Assembly: GCF_009758175.1 (NCBI RefSeq)
Contig: NZ_WRPM01000011.1
Span: forward strand, 1-64,000
Direction of reading: 5' to 3'
DNA: 64,000 bases
Source of the DNA: Nesterenkonia alkaliphila
Lineage (GTDB): Bacteria > Actinomycetota > Actinomycetes > Actinomycetales > Micrococcaceae
Position 1 is the stretch's first letter. Each line of letters opens with the position of its first letter. The position numbers and the translations under genes are program-made. The notes below the pieces were generated by a model that made no database searches, had not been told where the DNA came from, and saw nothing but the letters and a program-made list of their open reading frames with translations. Below are positions 25,916-34,458 of this stretch, piece after piece.

Positions 25916-27409
25916 TCACCTCGGCTCCCGCGCCTGAGGTTCGCTGCCTGGCCCTGCAGGCGGGAGGTTTGTGCGTTCCGTTTCCGTGTCGAGGTCATGG
26001 GCGCGTTCTCGTAACACGACGGTGACGGGATTGGTCTCGGTGCCAAGGTCCGAGGAGGCGGCCTCCTCGTCGTCGTGGTGCCATCCCAGTACGCCTTCTA
26101 CATCGCCGTCGACGCGCACCAGTTGGCCGCGTTGGACCCTCGCCGGGGTCGCGGGCTCGGCACCACCGGTCAGGGCGTCATCGATCATCCGCCGTGCTTC
26201 TGCTGCCGTGCGCGCTGAGACGCTGAAATGGACCGGCACTTCGTAGGTGAACACCGGCTCGCCGTGAACTGTGCCCTTCGCTGCCCCACCTGCTTCCGTC
26301 GCAGGTGCGGCGTGGTCGGTGACGGGCGCCTCGGCAGGCCCGGCGGCGGGGTTTGGGGTGCCGATCTCGCGGCGCTGAATCGATACGGCCGGATACGGAG
26401 TAGAGGCGCTCAGGGCGTCTAGCCACACGTCGACGTCCTCCGGGGTCTTCCATTCCTGGGGTGAGGGGTGGTGGTCGAGGAACTCTGCGGCGCCCTCGAA
26501 TCCAGGATCCCCGTCGAGGCTTTCGTGCAGTGTGGTGGCGAGGTTACGTGTGAGCCGGACTGGGTTGGTATCGACGAGGATTGTCGGTTCCTGGTTCTCC
26601 AGATCCGTCCAGATGATCACCCCGACGTGCACCTGTGTCGGTTCCGTTACCGGGTCGGGTGCATTCTCGGGCTTTGCGTCGAGGGGCATCCAGGAGGGAA
26701 ACCCGGTGCGTCGGGTGGTCTCGAGGCGACGATTGACCTGGCGGAACAACTCTGTCAGCGACTGATCGGGCCTGTGATCCTGGAGAAGCTGGGCGATCTC
26801 GTCGAGCGTGCGGGAATCGTGGCGGTCTCGCGGGATCGCCTGGGAGATCCGCCCCGAGGAGGCTAATTCTGAGGGGGCGACGACCAGCGCGTACTCACGG
26901 TCGTCGCCGTCGAAGGCGCGATAGGTGCCCTCCGCGAGGTACATGGCTGCCTCGTCCGCGGGTCCGTGGTAGACCAGCCTGCCTGGCGCGTCCGGGTCGT
27001 CGACGAGCACGTCCCGGTTCAGCTCGCCCACGATCTGCGCCACGCGCTGCCGTGTCGCCTCTGGTGCCAGATCCGAGACAGCCAGGGGCCGGTCCCCGGC
27101 GCGTATGAGCGCTTGCAGCACTTCCATCGCCGCGGCGTCGTTGACCAAACCCGGATACTGATTCTGCATCAGCGCGGCTTGCGAGGGTCGCGGGGGCACC
27201 TGTTGCCAGCCCCTCACACCCCACACCTGGTCAGCGGTGGGGCGGACGTGGCCGCCCTCCACCTCCGGTACCCCGCCGGTCTCGCCGTGCAGCGCGCGCT
27301 CAATGAGCACTCGCGCCTCCCCGAAATCGCGGGCGCCGACGAAGAAGTCCACTCCCACCCGGAAGTCGTTCACGAGCTCATCGTCATCGGGTCGGGTTAG
27401 ATCGACCAT
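25916..27409 (-). CDS. Large hypothetical protein with domain shared with its neighbour
   Basis: 497 residues from ATG 27407-27409, which has GAGGAGG five bases upstream; longer in-frame starts up to 27538 lack a good site. N-terminal segment VNDFRVGVDFFVGARDFGEA and C-terminal segment FTYEVPVHFSVSARTAAEAR are similar to each other (xVxVxFxVxARxxxEARxxI), so a strand-helix unit is repeated. The domain shared with the downstream gene lies at ~180-290. It also has an interspersed Trp-rich strip (GVRGWQQVPPRPS; VLGWHHDDEEA). No family recognised. Confidence 0.65.
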   Translation of the reverse strand: MVDLTRPDDDELVNDFRVGVDFFVGARDFGEARVLIERALHGETGGVPEVEGGHVRPTADQVWGVRGWQQVPPRPSQAALMQNQYPGLVNDAAAMEVLQALIRAGDRPLAVSDLAPEATRQRVAQIVGELNRDVLVDDPDAPGRLVYHGPADEAAMYLAEGTYRAFDGDDREYALVVAPSELASSGRISQAIPRDRHDSRTLDEIAQLLQDHRPDQSLTELFRQVNRRLETTRRTGFPSWMPLDAKPENAPDPVTEPTQVHVGVIIWTDLENQEPTILVDTNPVRLTRNLATTLHESLDGDPGFEGAAEFLDHHPSPQEWKTPEDVDVWLDALSASTPYPAVSIQRREIGTPNPAAGPAEAPVTDHAAPATEAGGAAKGTVHGEPVFTYEVPVHFSVSARTAAEARRMIDDALTGGAEPATPARVQRGQLVRVDGDVEGVLGWHHDDEEAASSDLGTETNPVTVVLRERAHDLDTETERTNLPPAGPGSEPQAREPR

Positions 27410-27714
27410 CACAGCCTCCTCATCTCTCACGCCTGCACTCGATCCCGGCTCGGGCAGGGCGCTCTTCCGTGAGGTAGGCCTTGCGTCCGGAGAGTGATCC
27501 CTGCGTGCCTGCGGCGGTGTTGATGGTCGCTTCTTCATGAACCGTTCTCAACTGACCAGCGTCGTCTCACACCTGCCCGAGCCCGGGGACGCTTCGGTGC
27601 CTCTCGATGCTGCTTGCGCGTGGCGACATGCACCGCCCGCAGAGTGCAGCCGCCGCCTAAAGTTGGCTCTGACTCGACCACGTCGGCACACGATGTGACC
27701 CAGGTCTCGCGATC
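27410..27714. other. 305-base gap downstream of the methyltransferase gene
   Basis: No gene with coding character is seen. It lies between the methyltransferase stop and the next minus-strand start and presumably holds that gene's promoter; I see no convincing -35/-10 pair. Confidence 0.4.
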
Positions 27715-28803
27715 TCAAGTGGTCCATCCCGGGGCGATTCGGTCGAGGCGGGACTCGATCAACGGCAGGTACGACGCTTCGCGCTCGACGGCGACAACCT
27801 GGAACCCCGCCCGTACCGCGGCTTCTACTGTCGCTCCCGACCCCGCGAAAGGCTCCAACACCCGTCCACCGGCAGGAGTGAGCAGCTCGATCAGCCACTG
27901 CATCAACGCCAAGGGCTTCACTGTGGTGTGTGAGATACCAAACGCGCGGGGGCGTTCCTCAGCGCTGGGCTTGGCAGCGAACCGGAAGATCGGGAAGCGA
28001 GAGGAGGTCGGTGACTCCGCATCCCAGCTGCCTGTGAGCGCGTCCAGGGCATCTGCCTGGCTCTGGTCGAGGGCGACATTCGTGGGCCATTTGCCATGAC
28101 CGAACCTACCGGCGTCCACATGAATCGCTCCGGTGCCATGCTCGAGCACATTTGCCACAGTGCTTCCGATCGTCGGGGCTCGCGCGATGATGATCGGTTC
28201 GAAAGCCGGACGCAGAGCGGTGCCCCACCCTTCCCACGTCTTCGCATCCTCAGTGACCGGGGAGCCAGGCTCGGTGACCGAACGAGTCGCCCCGAGGATC
28301 CCTTCGGCATCGCTGTACTGCACGACGCGATCGGTGCGGGTGATGCCGTGGTGCTTGTCGATCGCGTGCGAGATGTCCGTGCTCTTGGGCATGCCAGTCG
28401 AGTGGAGCCAAGCGACCTGGTCACGGATCTGTAGTCCTGCACGTTCGAGACCACGCACCATTCGATGCCACGTGCGTGCGCCCCCGAATGCTGCAACATG
28501 CGCGCCCGGCTTCAAGGCGTGCACGGCGCCAGCACCCCACGCCCTGCACCACTCCTCGAACACCTCCGCAGCACTCATATCGGTGGTATCGATATCCGTC
28601 AGGGACTCGCGGAATCCCGTCACGTCGTCCCAGTCTTGCCCGTTGAACGCGAGCCCATAGGGTGGGTCGGTGACCAGTGAATCCACGCTGTGTGCTGGCA
28701 GCGCGGGCAAGAGAGCGACCGCGTCACCCAGATAGATCTGAGCACAGCCGCGGTCGATCTTCGGTGCAGGCGTGTTGGCAGACGAGGACGGCGGGATCGA
28801 CAC
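27715..28803 (-). CDS. Site-specific DNA methyltransferase (adenine-N6 or cytosine-N4)
   Basis: 362 residues. Catalytic motif DPPY at 46-49 comes first, and the AdoMet-binding FAGSGAT at ~319 comes near the C terminus, the beta-class order. Between them is a ~200-residue target recognition region containing KSTDISHAIDKHHGI. No restriction endonuclease gene is adjacent, so it looks like an orphan methyltransferase. It could shield the element from host restriction on entry, a common arrangement on conjugative elements (inference). The gene is minus-strand, with its start 393 bases from the divergent recombinase set B. Confidence 0.88.
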   Translation of the reverse strand: MSIPPSSSANTPAPKIDRGCAQIYLGDAVALLPALPAHSVDSLVTDPPYGLAFNGQDWDDVTGFRESLTDIDTTDMSAAEVFEEWCRAWGAGAVHALKPGAHVAAFGGARTWHRMVRGLERAGLQIRDQVAWLHSTGMPKSTDISHAIDKHHGITRTDRVVQYSDAEGILGATRSVTEPGSPVTEDAKTWEGWGTALRPAFEPIIIARAPTIGSTVANVLEHGTGAIHVDAGRFGHGKWPTNVALDQSQADALDALTGSWDAESPTSSRFPIFRFAAKPSAEERPRAFGISHTTVKPLALMQWLIELLTPAGGRVLEPFAGSGATVEAAVRAGFQVVAVEREASYLPLIESRLDRIAPGWTT

Positions 28804-29195
28804 GAGAGAACCTCCTGGCAGTCAGCCGGCTCACGGGAATTCGCGAGACATACGGCACCTGCCAGGTGCGCTTCTTCGCCACCGCCCTCGTGAGGGGCCG
28901 TCAATCTCCCAAGCGCGGATCTGCGCAATCGGTATCACGACGAGGACGTGCCAGCCACAAGAAGCCCACCAGCTGGAGTCAGAGCTGCCAGAGCAGCGAG
29001 GGGCTTCTGCCGTCAATGAGGTGGTCCACACGACCGGCAATCAACGAGCAACAATCCCGAGTCCACTCAGATTTGACATCCTTGGACCCGCGCGAGGACT
29101 GAGTGCCGCCGGGTCGCACTCGCCACTGCCGTGCCCGTTGCCTTCCTGTCATCATGGTAACTTAGAGTTGTCGTCGTCAAATCTAAGTAGACAGT
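28804..29195. other. 392-base divergent gap between methyltransferase and recombinase set B
   Basis: No gene seen. It holds an inverted repeat at 29160-29188 close to the recombinase start. Bases 29040-29190 are somewhat less GC-rich than their surroundings. It must contain promoters for both divergent genes; none was located confidently. Confidence 0.45.
29160..29188. promoter_or_regulatory. Inverted repeat just upstream of recombinase set B
   Basis: ACTTAGA (29160-29166) and TCTAAGT (29182-29188) are perfect complements around a 15-base centre, ending 7 bases before the recombinase ATG. Candidate operator for the set's own XRE-like protein. Confidence 0.5.
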
Positions 29196-30314
29196 ATGGG
29201 TGGTGGGTTGGTGGTCGAGATTCCCGGAGCTGCGCCGTTGGAGCTGGTCTCTGGGGTCGTTCATCTGGACGAGGAGCGGGCTGTGTTCGAAGCGATGCTG
29301 ACCGGCTGGGGGCGGCAGCAGCGATCCCGGCTGTTGTCGGAGGACACGGTGACGGCCAGGGTCCGGTTGCTGCGCCGGTTCACGGAGTTCGCGGGCTCGT
29401 TCCCGTGGCAGTGGACGCCGGGAGACGTCGAGGACTTCACAGTGTCGCTCATGACGGGGACGCAGCGACTGGCGCCGTCGACGATCCGGGGCTATCACCT
29501 GACGTTGCGGATGTTCGGCGACTTCCTGCTCGATGCACGCTACGGTTGGGTCGCGCAATGCGAGGAGCGCTTCGATGCAATCCCGTCGCAGGTGTGCCGT
29601 GACTTCAACACGGTTGCGCATCTGGCCGAGTACGAGGGCAGGCCGCAGCGGCGCCCGTTCACCTACGACGAGTTGCAGCACCTGTTCGACTTTCTCGATA
29701 CCCGGGTTGTGCAGGTGCAACGCTCGGGACGCAAGGGTGCGTGGGCCGCGATGCGCGACGCGCAGATGGTCAAGACCTGCTATGCCTATGGGTTGCGCCG
29801 CCGCGAGCTCTGCACCCTGGACCTGCCCGATCTGCGCCCGAATCCGAAGATGCGCCAGTGGGACACCTACGGGGCCGTGCATGTCCGCTTCGGCAAGGCT
29901 GGTCGGGGCAAGGTTCCACGCCGCAGGACCGTGCTGACGGCCCCGGAGTTCGACTGGGTTGTTGCAGGGATGCGCCAATGGGTTGAAGAGGTTCGCCCAA
30001 TCCTGGGTCGTGACCGGGTGGAGGCGCTGTGGCTGACCGAACGCGGTCAGCGAATATCGGTGAAGTCGATGGATCACCGCTTCGCATGGCTGCGAGAGCA
30101 GGCCGGCTTGGATTCGGATCTGACGCTGCATTGCCTGCGGCACTCGTATGTGACGCATCTGATTGAGTTCGGCTACCCGGAACGGTTCGTCACCGAGCAA
30201 GTCGGGCACTCTTATGCGTCCACGACGGCGATCTACACCTCGGTGTCCAACGATTTCAAGAACAAGACGTTGCAGGCCGCGCTGGCCCGTGTCTATCAAG
30301 AGGAGCAGCAATGA
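29196..30314 (+). CDS. Tyrosine recombinase, set B gene 1
   Basis: 372 residues. Core-binding domain at ~45-145 (TVTARVRLLRRFTEFAGSFP; IRGYHLTLRMFGDFLLDARY). The catalytic domain is complete: Arg in YGLRRRELCTLDL, Lys in FGKAGRGKVPRRR, HxxR in LHCLRHSYVTHL, His and Tyr in VGHSYASTTAIYTSV. It is only distantly similar to set A gene 1 but has the same role in the same gene order. Its stop overlaps the next ATG by 4 bases. Predicted active. Confidence 0.9.
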   Translation: MGGGLVVEIPGAAPLELVSGVVHLDEERAVFEAMLTGWGRQQRSRLLSEDTVTARVRLLRRFTEFAGSFPWQWTPGDVEDFTVSLMTGTQRLAPSTIRGYHLTLRMFGDFLLDARYGWVAQCEERFDAIPSQVCRDFNTVAHLAEYEGRPQRRPFTYDELQHLFDFLDTRVVQVQRSGRKGAWAAMRDAQMVKTCYAYGLRRRELCTLDLPDLRPNPKMRQWDTYGAVHVRFGKAGRGKVPRRRTVLTAPEFDWVVAGMRQWVEEVRPILGRDRVEALWLTERGQRISVKSMDHRFAWLREQAGLDSDLTLHCLRHSYVTHLIEFGYPERFVTEQVGHSYASTTAIYTSVSNDFKNKTLQAALARVYQEEQQ

Positions 30315-30643
30315 CCCGGAAAGTGACAATGCGGTGGAACCTGCGCCAGCTCATGGCCGCCAAGGGCATGTTCCAGACCACCGATCTGCTCGAACCGTTG
30401 CACGAGCGTGGGGTCGAGCTGTCCCGGCAGATGGTGCACCGGGTGGTGACGAAGACGCCACAACGCATCAACACCGATCTGCTCGCCGCGCTCTGCGACA
30501 TCCTCGACTGCACCCCGAACGACCTCCTCGAACTGCGCGTCGAGGAGCAGCGTCTGAAGGCTGTGAACGACCACGGGCCGGGTATCGGTGACCTGCGTCC
30601 GGTCCGGGCACGGGTGCGACGCCCCGAGGGCACCGTCGAGTGA
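30311..30643 (+). CDS. Small XRE-like DNA-binding protein, set B gene 2
   Basis: 110 residues beginning MTRKVTMRWNLRQLMAAKGM. Residues ~8-75 form a Cro/CI-type helix-turn-helix, with VELSRQMVHRVVTKTPQRIN as the recognition part and LCDILDCTPNDLLEL closing the domain. A basic Arg-rich tail follows. It resembles set A gene 2. Overlaps of 4 bases on both sides tie the three genes into one translational unit. Confidence 0.82.
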   Translation: MTRKVTMRWNLRQLMAAKGMFQTTDLLEPLHERGVELSRQMVHRVVTKTPQRINTDLLAALCDILDCTPNDLLELRVEEQRLKAVNDHGPGIGDLRPVRARVRRPEGTVE

Positions 30644-32103
30644 GCCCCGCGCGGGCAGCGGACTGCGCACGATGCGGCGGTACGGGGGCGACGTTCGTAC
30701 TGCCGACCGGGCCGGTCTGCGCGAACTGCCGCCGCTACCTCGCCTACCATCCGGCCGTTTGTCCGGAGTGCTTCGAAGTCCGCCCGATCGCCTACCCGTC
30801 GTTGAGCAGCTACAACGTGTTGGTCTGCGCCTCATGCGCCGAGGAACCCTCGATCTTCGCCTGCGCCCAATGCGGGCGAGAGGACCATCCTTACGGCGGG
30901 CAGCGTTGCGCACGCTGCGTCCTCTCCGAGCGGCTCACCGGCCTACTCACCGACCCAGCCACCGGGCGTATCCGCCCCCAGCTCCAGCCGTTGTTCGAGG
31001 CGATGACCTCCTCCGAACGTCCGCAGACCGCGATCTAGTGGCTCTCTCGCCCGCCCGGGATCGGGCCGGCGCTGCTACGGCGAATGGCGACCGGCCAGGC
31101 CGCGATCTCACACGAGACGTTCCACGACCTGCCATCCGATCGCGCTCACTACTACCTGCGCGACCTCCTCGCCGCCGTCGGCGTGCTGGAACCCTACGAG
31201 CCGCGGATCGAACGGATCACGCCCTGGCTGACCGAGCAGACCACACCCTTGACGCCGGCGCACAGGCAGACGATCGAGCAATTCGCGCACTGGTCGGTGA
31301 TCCGTCGCCTACGCCACGCCGCCGACCGAGACCAGCTCACTAAGGGCGCCGTCCAAGGCGCGCGATACCAGATCAAGAAGACCATCGAGCTGCTGGCCTG
31401 GCTCGAACATCGCGACACCACGATCACCGACGCCACCCAGACGCACATCGAGGCATACCTGGACTCGACGACGACGTCGACCGTCACGATCATCGCCCAG
31501 TTCACCCGCTGGCTCGCCGACACCGGCACCAACACCCACGTCAGCGTCGCGTCGCTGCCCCCATCGAAAGCGGCTGTGACCATGACCGACGACGAACGAT
31601 GGCGGCACGTCCGCACCTTGCTTCACGACGACAGCATCAGGCTCTACGTCCGCATCGGCGGCCTGTTCATGCTGCTATTCGCCCAGAGCCTGACCAGCAT
31701 CTCCCGTATGCGGGCCGACCAGATCGACATCACCAACCCCGACCGCGTGACAGTGGCCTTCCGCCACGAGCCCGTCCAGATGCCCGAGCCTCTCGGCGCG
31801 CTCCTGCGCGAGCAACTCACCCGCCGCGCGCACGCCTCCTACGCCTCCCGCGACAACGGCTGGCTCTTCCCCGGCGGCAGACCTGGCCGCCACCTGCTCA
31901 CGGAGAACTTCCGCGGCGCCCTCGTCGACCTCAGCATTCACCCGCACTCGGCCCGGCACGCCGCGCTGTTCTCCCTGGCCACCGAGGTTCCGCACATGAT
32001 CCTCGCCCAGACTCTCGGGATCTCACATACTAACGCGATCACCTGGGCAGCCCTCGCCGCGCGAGACTGGTCCGGATACATCCCACACCGCGCTGCTCAA
32101 TGA
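30640..32103 (+). pseudogene. Set B gene 3 split by an in-frame TAG (zinc-ribbon/recombinase-like)
   Basis: The first frame (30640-31038, 132 residues) has six CxxC pairs (CARC, CANC, CPEC, CASC, CAQC, CARC) and stops at TAG 31036-31038. The same frame stays open from 31039 to 32103, reading WLSRPPGIGPALLRRMATGQ onward, and an internal ATG at 31084 could start a 339-residue C-terminal protein. That part has a recombinase-like fold with an HxxR (HPHSARHAALFSL) but a Trp where Tyr is expected (HTNAITWAALAARDW). Set A gene 3 carries both halves in one protein. The simplest reading is a nonsense mutation; the halves might still work as two chains. Confidence 0.72.
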
Positions 32104-32112
32104 CCGAGTCGT

Positions 32113-32775
32113 TTACGCCCAGAAACGCCACCACGGACGTGCGCTCTCCGGCACCGGTCGAAGGTCAGAAGGCAGAGGCTCGACAGGTGAGGGCAACTCG
32201 CCGGACGCCGCGGTGACCAGCGATGCCTTGAACGACGCATTCAGCGGGTCTCCCGCGTCGAACCACTCCAGAGCGTCAAGCTCCTCGACGTTCACCGCAT
32301 ACAGGCTCGGCCAGCCCTCGCCGAGCACCTCAGTATCTGCAGGATTGGCATAACCAAGCGCGTCACCAAGGATCGGGATCAACGCTGCGCCGAAATGCGG
32401 CATCGTGGCCCATAGCCGATGACGCCCATTGGTCAGCGGCTCGAACCACGGATCGAACCGCACCGCCTCTGACGACCTGAACCAGGCCGAAACGATGTCC
32501 TGCTCCGTTCGCGTGAGCTCGCCCGGATAGCCATCGACCTCGACCAACCCCCGATCCTCGAGGTCCGGATCGACCGTCCACGCGCCTTCCGCCAACGCAT
32601 CACCCACCCGCGCCACGACAGCGGCGATGAGAGGCCAGCGCTGAGCGTCACGATCGGAGTGACGCTGCCCACCATCCTCGGCGTCAGGGTCCTGCGGGAC
32701 CCAACTCCGCGCCTGCTTCGCCGTCGTCCGCCACCAGAACCGCGGAGTCGCCACCGAGATCAACGTCGTCATCAA
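32113..32775 (-). CDS. Hypothetical protein next to recombinase set B
   Basis: 220 residues (start ATG at 32773-32775, or the next ATG codon). Soluble, acidic, Trp-rich: DIVSAWFRSSEAVRFDPWFE and a C-terminal tail ending ESARPWWRFWA. A central part (LWATMPHFGAALIPILGDAL) is moderately hydrophobic but too polar for a clear membrane helix. The stop lies 9 bases from the set B end, convergent. No family recognised. Confidence 0.5.
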   Translation of the reverse strand: MMTTLISVATPRFWWRTTAKQARSWVPQDPDAEDGGQRHSDRDAQRWPLIAAVVARVGDALAEGAWTVDPDLEDRGLVEVDGYPGELTRTEQDIVSAWFRSSEAVRFDPWFEPLTNGRHRLWATMPHFGAALIPILGDALGYANPADTEVLGEGWPSLYAVNVEELDALEWFDAGDPLNASFKASLVTAASGELPSPVEPLPSDLRPVPESARPWWRFWA

Positions 32776-32968
32776 CTCAGGCTATCGCCGAGCTCCCGGA
32801 GCGTCGATCACCGGGCCCCGGCCAGGTCGTGTCGGCCCTATTCGTGCTAATCGAATACGACCCCTGCGCCAGTAAACCATCCCGAGCCCACTCCGTGTTG
32901 ACACCCCTGCGGGCCGAAGACACTCCGGAGCCGACAGAGACGTCCTGCGCCTATACGACGACTTGCAG

Positions 32969-33832
32969 TCAGACTCCGGGATACGCGGCAGCAAAGGCAC
33001 GCGGGCTGACTCCGTACCGTTTCTTGAAGGCACGAGAGGCGACCGTCGGATTCGACCAGCCTGCCGCGCTCGCGGCCTCGCTGACGCCGATCGTCGTCGT
33101 ACTCAAGAGTTCTGCCATCCGGTCTACCCGGATCTGACGTAAGTAAGCTGCGGGCGAGACCCCAAGATCCGCCCGAAAAGCACGGTTGAGCTGTGCCGTG
33201 GAAACGAGAACGGTCCGAGCGAGATCACCAACCGTCCAGCCGTGATCTGGGTGCGACTGCAGCAATTGCATCGCAGCAGCGGTCTCACGACGTGGGAACC
33301 GGCCGCCGAGATTGCCAGTGAAGGTGTTGCTGCCGCTGGCCTTCCCGACAGCGTCGAACACTTTGGAGACTGTCGCCAGTAGTGCGAACTCGCTCTCGCT
33401 CGTGCAGGCCAGTTGTGTGGCGCGCAGCAGCAGCGGGGTCAGCGCCTGCATGGTGTGCGAAGGTATCTTGATGTGGCCCAGCGTCAAGGGGTCTTGCAAG
33501 CTGCGATGCAGATGGTGCACGAGCGGATGGTGGCGCGACAACCATCGTAGTTGATCTGCGACATAGGTCCGGTGCAGGTGGAAGACTGCGGTCCGAACCA
33601 AGCCATGGGGGCGGAGCCATGGTGCAGTGTCAGCCGGGATAGTCACGACGCTGCCGCAGCAGAGCCTCTCGCTTCGTGCCTCCGCGTCGAGGTACGCCCA
33701 TCCGTTGAGGACGAAGACAACGCGCACCCTTTCGTCAGGCCCGGCCCCGGTGGCGGTGAAATCGGTGCGTTCGCGCACGATCACCGGTGTCCGGACGTGA
33801 TTGCTCGACTTCTGCAGCTGCAGCTTACTCAC
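32969..33832 (-). CDS. AraC-family transcriptional regulator
   Basis: About 287 residues if it starts at GTG 33830-33832; the frame stays open to 34006 but that part has no start with a good ribosome-binding site. The C-terminal ~100 residues carry the double helix-turn-helix: WTVGDLARTVLVSTAQLNRAF, DLGVSPAAYLRQIRVDRMAE, and IGVSEAASAAGWSNPTVASRAF closing with KRYGVSPRAF. The N-terminal domain is cupin-like (VRVVFVLNGWAYLDAEAR; VVTIPADTAPWLRPHG), a probable ligand sensor. Lying just beyond the end of the cyclitol operon, it may control it, though a direct link is inference. Confidence 0.85.
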   Translation of the reverse strand: MSKLQLQKSSNHVRTPVIVRERTDFTATGAGPDERVRVVFVLNGWAYLDAEARSERLCCGSVVTIPADTAPWLRPHGLVRTAVFHLHRTYVADQLRWLSRHHPLVHHLHRSLQDPLTLGHIKIPSHTMQALTPLLLRATQLACTSESEFALLATVSKVFDAVGKASGSNTFTGNLGGRFPRRETAAAMQLLQSHPDHGWTVGDLARTVLVSTAQLNRAFRADLGVSPAAYLRQIRVDRMAELLSTTTIGVSEAASAAGWSNPTVASRAFKKRYGVSPRAFAAAYPGV

Positions 33833-34015
33833 GAATGTCGACCGGATGGCATCAGCACCCTCATTCCATGGTAGGCCGAGCGGCTGACAGAGACGGCGAC
33901 TTTGTTCCCCGTTCGTTGTCTCTTGGGGGTTGCCGACGAGGGCAGGACAATTCTCACGGTGGCAGTTCCCCCGTGTGCAGGCAGTCTCTGTGCCCGTCTG
34001 TCCCAACGGCGCCTG

Positions 34016-34400
34016 CTAGTGGATCCAGTCGCAGTCTGCGGAACCGGTGGTGTCCCGTCTCCGCACACCGCGCGTCAGGCGCAGCGTGACCGGGGCGTTA
34101 GAGCTTGGCTGCGGCACGGCCAGAAACTCGGCGATGGCATCGATCGAGGGGGCCGTCGCGTGGCCGTCCCCGTAGGGGTAGATTGCGTCGGCCACGCCAG
34201 AGTATGCCTTCGGATCATTGAGAAGATGTTCATCCTCGGTGACGATTCCACTGCCAAGCCCGGCCTTCATCGGAGGGACATTAGAGGGGCGAGGCCGATG
34301 AGCATCGGGAGGACCAGGCCATTTCCGAATCCGGTCAGTCACAGCGAGGCGGCGATCAGACTGACGGGAGGGGAAATGGGGGGCCGTGCCCTGAGATGGT
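34016..34400 (-). pseudogene. Debris of a UDP-GlcNAc 2-epimerase and an MFS transporter
   Basis: On the minus strand, 34277-34019 reads IVTEDEHLLNDPKAYSGVAD followed by AIYPYGDGHATAPSIDAIAE. This matches the C-terminal end of UDP-N-acetylglucosamine 2-epimerases (LL.DP.AY..MA...NPYGDG.AS..I...L), but only ~60 residues remain and the catalytic domains are absent. Just upstream, in another frame (34375-34285), VSLIAASL, a stop, then LTGFGNGLVLPMLIGLAPLM resembles a transporter helix region. Both are fragments, so this 450-base gap holds relics of deleted genes. Confidence 0.5.
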
Positions 34401-34458
34401 ATAAATGCACGCATTTCGCGGGAGGGATTGGGGGTGAGGCCAAAGTTCCTTCACAACT

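Noticed and set aside
31036-31038. TAG read as a special amino acid (pyrrolysine-like recoding)
   Set aside because: No recoding machinery or structure is visible, and a simple nonsense mutation or sequencing error explains it.
34016-34414. A functional 132-residue protein
   Set aside because: Only the C-terminal tip of an epimerase is recognisable, preceded by frame-shifted unrelated sequence.
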